Shown: positions 27,811 to 35,377 of the stretch, piece after piece
How the letters are laid out: each line of letters begins with the position of its first letter
How positions within the stretch are numbered: the stretch's first letter is position 1
NCBI GenBank assembly: GCA_003021505.1
Contig: PXPT01000102.1
Coordinates: 10,261 to 70,742, forward strand
Origin: Cyanobacteria bacterium QS_4_48_99
GTDB lineage: Bacteria > Cyanobacteriota > Cyanobacteriia > Cyanobacteriales > Rubidibacteraceae
Length of the DNA stretch: 60,482 bases
Reading direction: 5' to 3'
Position numbers and translations under genes: made by a program
The notes under the pieces: generated by a model
Seen by the model: only the letters and a program-made list of their open reading frames with translations
Told to the model about the DNA's origin: nothing
Databases searched by the model: none

Positions 27811-29705
27811 TACATTAATTTGTTAGGCTTAGAGAGTGGGCGATCACTCATTTGAAGATTTGCTGAAAAAGAATATAATTTGTGTCCTGTGAAACTAAGC
27901 AGGGCAATACAGGCGGCACTCAGGAGACGAGCAGGAGTGGCTCCCCAACCGAAATCATCGACTAAGAGCTTTAAAAGTCCTAAGTTGGCAAGTAAGCTGT
28001 TGAGAGCAACAACAGTAAAGACAGCGTATTGGGTAAACCAGTTGTTCCAGTAAATTCCAAAAACAAAACGGCGACTGAGCAAGAAATTAGTGGTTATGCC
28101 CAGAAAATAGCTAACACAGAGTGCCAATACATACCACAAACCCGACTGAATCAGGATAGAGAAAACCAGGACATCAACAACCGTAGCAGAACCGCCAGTC
28201 AGAAGATAGCTACCAAACTGTTTGAGTAGATTAGTGACTTGCCCTTGTTTAGAATTATGCCTAGCTTGGGTAGAAGTAGTATTAGCATTTGCCTCTTCCT
28301 GATACTCGCTATCGGAATTGACAGACCAAAGATCGTGCCTACCAGGCGTTACGATATTCTCAGCCGCCATCACACCCATTAGTAGACTGTGATCTTGGTT
28401 ATTATACTTAAAAGCACCATAGCGGCCAATCAATTGCATATTCTGGAACTGCTGAAGATAGCTTTGAATCTCGGATAAATCAGCTTTGTAGTTTCCAGCA
28501 TAAACAGGATAAGTACGGGGTAGTCGCTTCACAAATCCACCAGAAACTTTTTCATTACCGAGTAACCCGATTTTTCTTAGCTCCTGTTCTGCCTGCATCA
28601 GCAGTTCATCTTCTGGTTGCTGCCACTTGGAATCGTTGAAATTGCACCAATACTCACAACACAAAGGCGTTTGATGCTGGTTGGGCAGCATATCAGGAGA
28701 CCAGTTAGCAAAATTTGTGATCCGCCCTAACTGAACGCCAGGTTCATGAATGTAGAGCCAGTTATCCGGGAAAAGGTTCCCATTTTCCACAATTAAATAG
28801 ACAAGAATAGTATTACGAAACTTAAGCGATTTAGCTGCTTCTATAACTTTTGGTGGGGCAGGAGGGTTAATTTGCTGCACCAAGATAGTAATCGGAATTG
28901 AAGAAATCGCACCGCTACAGTTGACTGTTTCCTCTACTCCGGTTTTTCGATTTCTAATGGTGAGCTGAGTGACTTTAAAGTCGTCATGATGTACTTGCAC
29001 AACTTCTGTGTTGAGCAAAACCTGTTGATTGTTGCTGCGGAGATAGTCACTAATTCTTTCATACAATTGCCCCGAACCTAACCGGGGAAACTGAAACTGA
29101 TCAACTAGGCTTTTCACTTTCCCCCTGCCACCGAAAAGAGCGTTCCAAACCGCACTCCAGAGAGACAACCCTTTAATCCGTTGAGCCGCCCAATCGGCAC
29201 TAAGTTCTGTACACCGAATGCCCCAAAGCTTTTCCGTGTAAGCCTTGAAAAAGAGTTGAAATAATCGCCCGCCAAATTGATTTGTTACCCATTCCGCAAA
29301 GTTTGTCGGGTTACGGTAAGGAAACAGCCGAACCCGCATGTAAGAAGCGACAATCCGAGTGCTTTCCACAAAGCCCAGAGTCCGTAACGCCTCGAATGGC
29401 TTCAGGGGATAACTGAAATATTTGCCGCCGTAGTAGATGCGTGTCAGGCGATTGACTGTTACTTGCTCTTTACCTAAGATTTCATTCCAGAGTTTGAGCA
29501 CAGGAGCCACCTTAGTGAAGAAACGGTGGGGACCATAGTCGAGAATAAACCCCTGGTACTCGATGCTTTTAGCTAAGCCGCCGACGCTTGAGTCTCTTTC
29601 GAGAACGACAACGGAGTAACCTTGCTTGGTAAGGGTGTAAGCTGCGGCTAATCCCGCAGGTCCTCCACCGAGTATGTAAATTGGATGGGAAGACTCTGTA
29701 TTCAT
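27810..29705 (-). CDS. FAD-dependent amine-oxidase-like oxidoreductase fused to a GtrA domain
   Basis: The N-terminal two thirds (about 1-465) is a flavin-containing oxidoreductase: a dinucleotide fold YILGGGPAGLAAAYTL near the start, then GGLAKSIEYQGFILDYGPHR and a C-terminal NMQLIGRYGAFKYNNQDHSL, similar to UDP-galactopyranose-mutase-like or protoporphyrinogen-oxidase-like proteins. After a polar linker (about 470-500) comes a GtrA-type four-helix membrane domain (FGSYLLTGGSATVVDVLVF, then TNFLLSRRFVF). GtrA proteins are thought to move polyprenyl-linked sugars. The ATG at 29705 is chosen; a TTG at 29720 would add five residues. One-base overlap with the GT39 gene indicates a shared envelope-sugar pathway (inference). 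Confidence 0.8.
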   Translation of the reverse strand: MNTESSHPIYILGGGPAGLAAAYTLTKQGYSVVVLERDSSVGGLAKSIEYQGFILDYGPHRFFTKVAPVLKLWNEILGKEQVTVNRLTRIYYGGKYFSYPLKPFEALRTLGFVESTRIVASYMRVRLFPYRNPTNFAEWVTNQFGGRLFQLFFKAYTEKLWGIRCTELSADWAAQRIKGLSLWSAVWNALFGGRGKVKSLVDQFQFPRLGSGQLYERISDYLRSNNQQVLLNTEVVQVHHDDFKVTQLTIRNRKTGVEETVNCSGAISSIPITILVQQINPPAPPKVIEAAKSLKFRNTILVYLIVENGNLFPDNWLYIHEPGVQLGRITNFANWSPDMLPNQHQTPLCCEYWCNFNDSKWQQPEDELLMQAEQELRKIGLLGNEKVSGGFVKRLPRTYPVYAGNYKADLSEIQSYLQQFQNMQLIGRYGAFKYNNQDHSLLMGVMAAENIVTPGRHDLWSVNSDSEYQEEANANTTSTQARHNSKQGQVTNLLKQFGSYLLTGGSATVVDVLVFSILIQSGLWYVLALCVSYFLGITTNFLLSRRFVFGIYWNNWFTQYAVFTVVALNSLLANLGLLKLLVDDFGWGATPARLLSAACIALLSFTGHKLYSFSANLQMSDRPLSKPNKLM

Positions 29706-30082
29706 TAAAAACTCTGTCAAGTAATGCTAGTGCCTATATTCGCGAGGGATAATTTTTCGATTATGATTAATGGCTGATAGGGAGCGATCGCGCCTTGTAA
29801 TCAAACCGGTCATTCTTTGTTTAGGAGATCATAAATTTAGTTTTTGGCGTTTGCTTCTCTCCATAGATAGAAGGTTAGTATCAGTGGTTAGCACTCCTTG
29901 TCAAAAAATTCTATTAGTTGACAAAAAGATGAGCAAAAGGCGATCACGCCTTGCCGCCCAAGTTGCTACCTCAACTCGTCTTCGAGGAAGAATACCGTAT
30001 CCCTAACCTAAAAAACAATATGTATGCGCTTATACGAAATTGCAAAACTTAAGCAGCGATCGCTCCCAGACGCGATTTTGGA
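29706..30082. other. Divergent promoter region between two envelope-sugar genes
   Basis: No convincing gene. A 78-codon plus-strand frame at 29770-30006 has Arg/Ser-rich composition, no ribosome binding site and no recognised similarity, so it is not called. Partial or degenerate HIP1-like sequences occur at 29784-29792, 29940-29946 and 30056-30062. Confidence 0.4.
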
Positions 30083-33025
30083 ATGGTGTTGGTGTCAAAA
30101 TCATGGCTGACTAAAAAAACACGACTCACTCCGTTCCGAGGTCTGCTCTTGCTAGGGATAATTTGGTTAGCAGGGGCATTGTGCGATCGCCTCTGGTTTG
30201 CCCTAGACAACTCCACTCCCGCCTGGGATGAAGCGGACTATCTCAATGGGGTAATGAACTACTGGCATGCCCTCCAAACGCCTCAATGGTTGAATGAAGA
30301 GTGGTGGGAGAGTCTGTGGTTGCTTTCGTCTAAAATTCCCCCCTTCACCTACATTTCCACAGTCCCTTTCCTAAATCTCTTCGGCACTAATGCTGACGCT
30401 GCCACACTTGTTCTACTGCTGTATAGCGCGATTCTTCTCATTTCGGTTTATGGTTTAGGCATCCAACTATTTAACGTCTCGGTGGGATTGTGGGCAGCAG
30501 GGCTATGTCAGTTGTTACCAGGACTATATACATATCGCACTGAGTTTTTACTGGATTATCCACTAACAGCCATCGTTACGCTGAGTTTCTGCTGTCTCAC
30601 CTTTTGGAAGATCAGTAGTGAAAGGGTGAGGGGCAGGGGAGCAGAGGAGCAGGGGAAGCAGGGGAGAAAGACGCGGAGACACGGGGACGCGGAGACGCGG
30701 GGAGTTTCGGGACACACAGAACCCCGCGTCCGCGCGTCATCCCCTCACCGCGTCAGGAGCGAAAGCGTGCGCAGTCGCAGCGGAAGCGTTGCGAGTGAGA
30801 AAGCGACACTCCTCACTCCTCACTCCTCACTCCCCTGGCTATGGGCAGCAATCTGGGGGCTTTCTCTGGGGATTGCGTTGATGGTGAAGCAGACAGCCCT
30901 ACTATTTCTGTTGGTGCCGCTGTTGTGGGTATTGCTGGGGACGCTGTGGCGACGGCATTGGGGGAGCTTTGTCCAATTGCTTCCAGGATTGAGCGTGTCG
31001 GTTTTGGTGTTCTATCCCTGGTATCGCACTAACTGGCTGCTAATTTTGACTTCTGGGAAGAGAGCAACAGTGGATTCAGCGATCGCGGAAGGTGATCCCG
31101 CCCTCACCACTCTGGATGCTTGGCTTTATTATGGCAAAATTTTGCCTTATCTGCTTTCCTGGCACCTCTTGTTAGTTCCCATAGTGGGATTGCTGATTTA
31201 TTTAATTAAGAATTATTCCACTTTGATTTTTTCATTTTTAAGTTTTAATTCCACTGGCTGGCTAGCCGTCTTTTTACTGGGGGGCTATTTATTTGCCTCA
31301 GTGAATGTTAATAAAGATCCTCGTTATCTGTTGCCCTTGTTACCTGTGCTGTCGCTGGTTTTAGCGGCTGGTTTACTCTCCTGGAAAGGTCGCTGGAAGC
31401 ACCACATCCGCTGGGGGACAGTGGGTTTAGCATTGCTGCTGATGTTATTTAATTCGTTTCCGTTGGGAGGGAATAATGTCACGCAAATCCTCACTCCTCG
31501 AGTGCAGCACCAAGTTGAGTTAGGACAACCACCACCTCACCCGCAGGTAATCTCAGAAGTGATGGAAACTTCCCCGCACCTGCGATCCACTCTCGGGATT
31601 TTGCCCTCCACACCAGCTATTAACCAGCACAACTTCTCTTTCTACGGTGCCCAGGCAGACTTTCAAGTTTATGGGCGTCAGGTGGGGGTAAAAGAAAGCC
31701 ACGTAGAACGAGATGCGCGATCACTCGATTGGTTTGTTACTAAAACAGGCAACCAAGGTTCTGTGCCAGAAGCGCAAGCAGCAATGGTTAAGCGCGTCAA
31801 ACAAAGCTCCCATTTTCAACTACAAGATACTTGGCGACTTCCAGACGAAAGTACCCTAAAACTTCACCACCGCAGGGAAGCTTCCGTTGCAGTTCAGCCA
31901 CTCTCTCAACCTGCAAGCCTAGTAAAACTAGAGCGCGTCAAAGTTCCAAATCAAGCCCCACCAGGTGTGCCTGTGCCCGTCACCTATGAATGGTCTGGTG
32001 CTTGGGAACAACTACAACCGGGTTTAGTGCTGCTAAGTTGGCGTCAAAAAGGTAGAGGAGTAGAGGAGGAAGAGGACGCGGTGACACGGGGACGCGGGGA
32101 AACGGGGACAAGGAAGCAGGGGAGAAAGACGCGGAGACACGGGGACGCGGAGACGCGGAGAGTTTCGGGACACACAGAACCCCGCGTCCGCGCGTCATCC
32201 CCTCACCGCGTCAGGAGCGAAAGCGTGCGCAGTCGCAGCGGAAGCGTTGCGAGCGAGAAAGCGACACTCCTCACTCCTCACTCGGATAACCTGCAACCCA
32301 AGCCGCAATCAAGCTGGATTCATGATCACGGCATCGCTATGGGAAGACTGCATTCTGGGAGGCTCAACCCTGAGCAACTCAATAATAATTTCCAAGTGAT
32401 TGAACGCACAGCGATGCTACCTAGCCCTGAGATAGCAGTAGGGAGTTACACGTTAGAAGCAACTTATCTCAACCGCAACACCGGTGAAACCTATCCTATT
32501 ACTGTGCCACCCATTACTCTCAAAATTGACCCGAACGCGAGTGTTACTACTCCACCAAAACTGGATTTGGTGACTCAACTACGCAGGATTGCCACGGGGT
32601 TAGCGCAAGGAGGAGATGCCCTAGAATCAGTCTTTGCACAAACAGCTCGAATCAACCAATATGACCCGATTCAAGATTATCTGGTGCAAGCCGAGCAGGC
32701 ACTGGAATATCGCTTACAGCGTCAACCTCAAAATCTCAACTGGAGTTATGCGATCGCTTTATCGAGGGTGCTACAGCAAGATGTGGAAGGGGCGATCGCA
32801 TCTTTTCAAAAAGTCACGAATCTCGACTCTCAAAACCCCTATTCCCATGCCTATCTTGCCTTTGTCTATCTTTACGACTGGCATCCGCAAGCAGCACAGG
32901 AAGCTCTCGAACCTGCCCTTGCTCTCAACCCTGATCTTCGAGAACTCCGAACTCTCCAAGGCGTTGCTGCGTTAATGCAAGGAAATCTAATCAAAGCTTG
33001 GCAATGTCTCTCTACCCTGAGATAG
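30083..33025 (+). CDS. GT39-type membrane protein with C-terminal TPR and two in-frame repeat insertions
   Basis: A 980-residue protein. Residues 1-470 hold about ten membrane helices with the acidic first-loop motif WDEADYL typical of GT39-like GT-C transferases. A periplasmic region follows, and the last 130 residues are TPR-like (LNWSYAIALSRVL, NPYSHAYLAFVYL). Two nearly identical 172-bp insertions (30654-30825 and 32112-32283) are translated in the same frame into a basic, low-complexity 57-residue peptide containing RHGDAETR, HTEPRVRASS and SVRSRSGSVAS. The first falls between membrane helices, the second in the soluble part. Flanking protein resumes in frame both times. Acceptor and donor are unknown. 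Activity is uncertain because of the insertions. Confidence 0.75.
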   Translation: MVLVSKSWLTKKTRLTPFRGLLLLGIIWLAGALCDRLWFALDNSTPAWDEADYLNGVMNYWHALQTPQWLNEEWWESLWLLSSKIPPFTYISTVPFLNLFGTNADAATLVLLLYSAILLISVYGLGIQLFNVSVGLWAAGLCQLLPGLYTYRTEFLLDYPLTAIVTLSFCCLTFWKISSERVRGRGAEEQGKQGRKTRRHGDAETRGVSGHTEPRVRASSPHRVRSESVRSRSGSVASEKATLLTPHSSLPWLWAAIWGLSLGIALMVKQTALLFLLVPLLWVLLGTLWRRHWGSFVQLLPGLSVSVLVFYPWYRTNWLLILTSGKRATVDSAIAEGDPALTTLDAWLYYGKILPYLLSWHLLLVPIVGLLIYLIKNYSTLIFSFLSFNSTGWLAVFLLGGYLFASVNVNKDPRYLLPLLPVLSLVLAAGLLSWKGRWKHHIRWGTVGLALLLMLFNSFPLGGNNVTQILTPRVQHQVELGQPPPHPQVISEVMETSPHLRSTLGILPSTPAINQHNFSFYGAQADFQVYGRQVGVKESHVERDARSLDWFVTKTGNQGSVPEAQAAMVKRVKQSSHFQLQDTWRLPDESTLKLHHRREASVAVQPLSQPASLVKLERVKVPNQAPPGVPVPVTYEWSGAWEQLQPGLVLLSWRQKGRGVEEEEDAVTRGRGETGTRKQGRKTRRHGDAETRRVSGHTEPRVRASSPHRVRSESVRSRSGSVASEKATLLTPHSDNLQPKPQSSWIHDHGIAMGRLHSGRLNPEQLNNNFQVIERTAMLPSPEIAVGSYTLEATYLNRNTGETYPITVPPITLKIDPNASVTTPPKLDLVTQLRRIATGLAQGGDALESVFAQTARINQYDPIQDYLVQAEQALEYRLQRQPQNLNWSYAIALSRVLQQDVEGAIASFQKVTNLDSQNPYSHAYLAFVYLYDWHPQAAQEALEPALALNPDLRELRTLQGVAALMQGNLIKAWQCLSTLR
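30654..30825 (+). repeat. 172-bp repeat inside a coding gene, copy 1
   Basis: Identical to 32112-32283 except for two bases (170 of 172 match, counted by eye). It contains a 9-bp inverted repeat, GACGCGGGG at 30694-30702 and CCCCGCGTC at 30722-30730, with a 19-base loop. It is flanked upstream by ggggagcagg-like purine-rich sequence (about 30620-30653) and ends in tandem cctcact units. It starts at the second base of a codon, as does copy 2. Confidence 0.95.
32112..32283 (+). repeat. 172-bp repeat inside a coding gene, copy 2
   Basis: The second copy lies 1458 bases downstream of copy 1, a multiple of three, so it is read in the same frame. Two substitutions separate it from copy 1. One of them breaks the hairpin arm that is perfect in copy 1. 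A purine-rich gacgcggg/ggaagcagg stretch precedes it, as in copy 1. Confidence 0.95.
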
Positions 33026-33198
33026 ATAACGACACAGAATGCCTCTCAGGACGGAGTGGAGACATCGCTACTCGTTTTTAAAATTAATAGTAGCAAGAGG
33101 AAATACCTTCTGAGCCGTGCCTGTTACCCGGTTAGCTCTAGGTATTGTTTCCAAGTTACCCACAAAAAACACTTTTGAAAAATCAGTAAAAATCAAAC

Positions 33199-33375
33199 AT
33201 GTCTATTAATTCTTGTCCCTGCTGTGGTAATTCTCAGCTACTACGCCATGCTCGACGCAATCAGTTGTTCTGGTTGTGTACTTCCTGCCGTCAGGAAGTC
33301 ATTCCACTTAGCGTTAGTTCCCTACAGCAGCAAGTAGGTATTCAACGAAACCATCTCGCCTCGGCAGGCAAGTAA
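33199..33375 (+). CDS. Zinc-ribbon microprotein (58 aa), copy 1
   Basis: A 58-residue protein too short for usual gene-calling limits. It contains SCPCCGNSQLLRHARRNQLF and WLCTSCRQEVIPL: two Cys pairs (C6/C9 and the CTSC pair) about 20 residues apart, a zinc-ribbon pattern. A paralogue of the same length at 34292 keeps all four cysteines and the LLRHAR, FW.C and SCRQEVIPL blocks. This shows selection on the protein. It lies 508 bases upstream of the ComFB-like gene. I recognise the general pattern from cyanobacteria but know of no established function. Confidence 0.75.
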   Translation: MSINSCPCCGNSQLLRHARRNQLFWLCTSCRQEVIPLSVSSLQQQVGIQRNHLASAGK

Positions 33376-33882
33376 AGCAGATCTAGCTTACTACATCTAT
33401 AAGAGGCTGCGAAAATCTGGTTTTTAGAGGGGAGTCAGAGGTTGTCGATACTCACCTCTGGCTACCAACCCCCTTAGCTTTTTTGAAAAAAAAAGCATAA
33501 ATTTAGAGCGACCGAACCAAAAGTGACTCAAAGTTGAGGAAACAGTCGCTTAAGCTCTAGACTGCTCTAAAGTGCCTCATTCCGTGAATTTTAGTTTTTT
33601 TGAGCCATCGAGGCAGAACTGCCAATTCAGGAATATAGCTTGTAAGTTTACTTAAGTTAATTTTTACTGAGCAATTAATCACTTTTATTCAAAAAAAACA
33701 AAAAAAGTTTAAGTAAAGTAAATTTTTTGTGGTTTATCTTGTTGATTTTTTAAAATTTTAGATAGAAGGTCGTAAGGGTTTTGTTAGGTGTTTGTAACAA
33801 TGCTTTGAATGTGCTTAAAAGCAATTGTCGTAATTACCTCAAAATCCTTGCAGTTAAAAAAAAATATTTGGGGGCAAATAAA
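33376..33882. other. AT-rich leader between a zinc-ribbon gene and the ComFB-like gene
   Basis: No gene. A 7-bp inverted repeat, CAGAGGT at 33436-33442 and ACCTCTG at 33454-33460, lies after the microprotein gene and may end its transcript. A T-rich then A-rich pair follows at 33478-33497. Bases 33640-33780 are very A+T rich and contain gtttacttaagtt and gtttaagtaaagt as related blocks, possible regulatory sites for the next gene. GGGG at 33870-33873 is the likely ribosome binding site for the start at 33883. Confidence 0.45.
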
Positions 33883-34242
33883 ATGTCCAAAACAATCGTT
33901 AATTTAACCGAGTTACTTGTAGTGGAAGAAATTAATACATTATTGGGTGAGTATCCCAGTCCTCATCCTTATAAGTCAGCTTTTTCTCAACCGGAGTTAC
34001 GAGAAAAGCTCATGGCATTTGTGATTCGGAAACTTAACCAGCAATATGCAGTTATTAACGGTTCCAAAGAAAAAACAACTTATGGCGATTTGTCAGACTG
34101 TTTATCCGGGCAGAGGTTGCAAATTAAAAACTGGGTAGAGAAAGGAATGGAAATGATTTTTCAAGATCAGAAACAATCGGAGCTGGCTTGGGTATCTCAA
34201 GCAGAACAAGCAGTCCGAGAGCCTTCTCATTGGTTCGGTTGA
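33883..34242 (+). CDS. ComFB-like protein
   Basis: A 119-residue soluble protein. Its N-terminal half (NLTELLVVEEINTLLGEYP, then AFVIRKLNQQYAVI) resembles the ComFB (late competence development) family. Some cyanobacterial ComFB members have been reported to bind cyclic dinucleotides; whether this one does is not shown by sequence. I chose ATG 33883 because it has a GGGG ribosome binding site and the family begins here. Upstream in-frame codons give an Asn/Lys-rich, implausible extension. It is flanked on both sides by paralogous zinc-ribbon microproteins on the same strand. Confidence 0.62.
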   Translation: MSKTIVNLTELLVVEEINTLLGEYPSPHPYKSAFSQPELREKLMAFVIRKLNQQYAVINGSKEKTTYGDLSDCLSGQRLQIKNWVEKGMEMIFQDQKQSELAWVSQAEQAVREPSHWFG

Positions 34243-34291
34243 ACAACGAAGGAATGAAGAAAGCTGAAGGGCTTCAATTGCAAAAAAAAAC

Positions 34292-34468
34292 ATGCCAAAT
34301 CAGAAAATGCACATTTATTCCTGTCCGAGCTGTAGCGGTTCTCAGTTGCTACGTCATGCTCGCTCTAATCAGGTATTTTGGGTATGTCTTTCCTGCCGCC
34401 AAGAAGTTATTCCCCTGGAACTGACGTTGCATAATAATGAGATAGTGAAGGCTGCTCCAGAAGAATAA
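34292..34468 (+). CDS. Zinc-ribbon microprotein (58 aa), copy 2
   Basis: The paralogue of the gene at 33199, also 58 residues. It contains SCPSCSGSQLLRHARSNQVF and WVCLSCRQEVIPLEL. A second ATG at 34307 would give a 53-residue form closer to copy 1 at its N-terminus. It begins 49 bases after the ComFB-like stop, close enough to be on one transcript. The tail NNEIVKAAPEE is acidic, whereas copy 1 ends basic (NHLASAGK). The four Cys suggest a zinc site; nucleic-acid or protein binding is inference. Confidence 0.75.
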   Translation: MPNQKMHIYSCPSCSGSQLLRHARSNQVFWVCLSCRQEVIPLELTLHNNEIVKAAPEE

Positions 34469-34620
34469 ACCTGTAACCTTTGACCTGCAACTTCCAAGAG
34501 CATCCGGCGCGATCGCGTGAGGACTTAGAAATGGAGCTGAAGTGCGACGCTTGGGGCATATCTAGCTAGTACCAACGTAAACTACTCTGTTGTGAAACCA
34601 AGGGCAATGCCCACATAAGA

Positions 34621-34646
34621 AAGGGGCGAGGCAACACCTCGCCTTT
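34621..34646. terminator. Hairpin, possible bidirectional terminator
   Basis: GGCGAGG at 34625-34631 and CCTCGCC at 34637-34643 with a 5-base loop. The arms can extend with AA/TT pairs around a small bulge. It lies between the convergent zinc-ribbon/ComFB unit and the csoR-like gene, so it could serve both. There are only three T residues after it. Confidence 0.6.
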
Positions 34647-34710
34647 ACGCCACCATGAGTTTCGGTCGCACCTTGGTAGGTTTCCCGTGTATCCTACGGG
34701 GCTGAGTTGC

Positions 34711-35100
34711 TTAGTGCAGAAACCGATCTAAAGCAGCCTTCAACTCTTCTACCTCCACTTCAATATTCCCTTCTTCTGAGGCGCGGGTGATACACTCGCT
34801 CAAATGTTCGTCGAGAATAAGCCGCGATACCCGATCCAGTGCTCCCCGTACGGCAGCAATCTGCATTAAGACTTCCGGGCAAGGGCGGCTCTCTGACACC
34901 ATTGTCTTAATGCCCCGAATATGACCCTCAAGGCGAGAAAGCCGATTCACGATCCTTCGTAGGGACTCTTCACTATGAACGTGGGGTGCGCCCGACGACT
35001 CTAAGCCATGATTGCTGTGTGAATGATTCTCCTGTGGCTGATGGGAATGCTCCTCATTTGGGGATGTAGCTTGATTAGTCAATGGGTCAGCTCCAATCAT
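34711..35100 (-). CDS. CsoR/RcnR-family metal-responsive repressor, InrS-like
   Basis: A 129-residue four-helix repressor of the CsoR/RcnR/InrS family. In these proteins metal binding releases DNA and derepresses an efflux gene. The ligand set Cys74, His99 and Cys103 has the spacing (25 and 4) seen in CsoR copper sensors and in InrS, the cyanobacterial nickel sensor. The N-terminal 42 residues are very His-rich (HSHQPQENHSHSNHG), as in nickel-handling members, which makes an InrS-like role more likely. The usual efflux partner gene is not adjacent. Confidence 0.88.
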   Translation of the reverse strand: MIGADPLTNQATSPNEEHSHQPQENHSHSNHGLESSGAPHVHSEESLRRIVNRLSRLEGHIRGIKTMVSESRPCPEVLMQIAAVRGALDRVSRLILDEHLSECITRASEEGNIEVEVEELKAALDRFLH

Positions 35101-35377
35101 AATTCATGAACAGAGGCGTTAGCGCTCCTCCCCTCCCTAGTTTAAAACGCTGAGAAGGTCGTGCCATCCAGAGCAAACTTAAAATAGCCATCAACGTCAT
35201 CCTGTTGAACTTAAGGCGATTGCAGATTTATGCCAACCTTATCCCTTTCCTACCAGGAGAAGTTACGGCAAGCGAGTGTTGTTTAGTATCACTAACTGTA
35301 ACAATAGCTTTAGCAGTCATGCTTTTAGAATAAATAAGCTCTGAAATAGAAACGGGTAATTATCGAATCTTGAAGCC

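Noticed and set aside
29770-30006. A 78-codon frame between the FAD/GtrA gene and the GT39-TPR gene
   Set aside because: No ribosome binding site, no similarity and Arg-rich composition; HIP1-like sites keep it open by chance.
33436-33497. A small non-coding RNA between the zinc-ribbon and ComFB-like genes
   Set aside because: There is one short inverted repeat and an A/T hairpin but no clear promoter plus terminator, so it is not called as an RNA gene.
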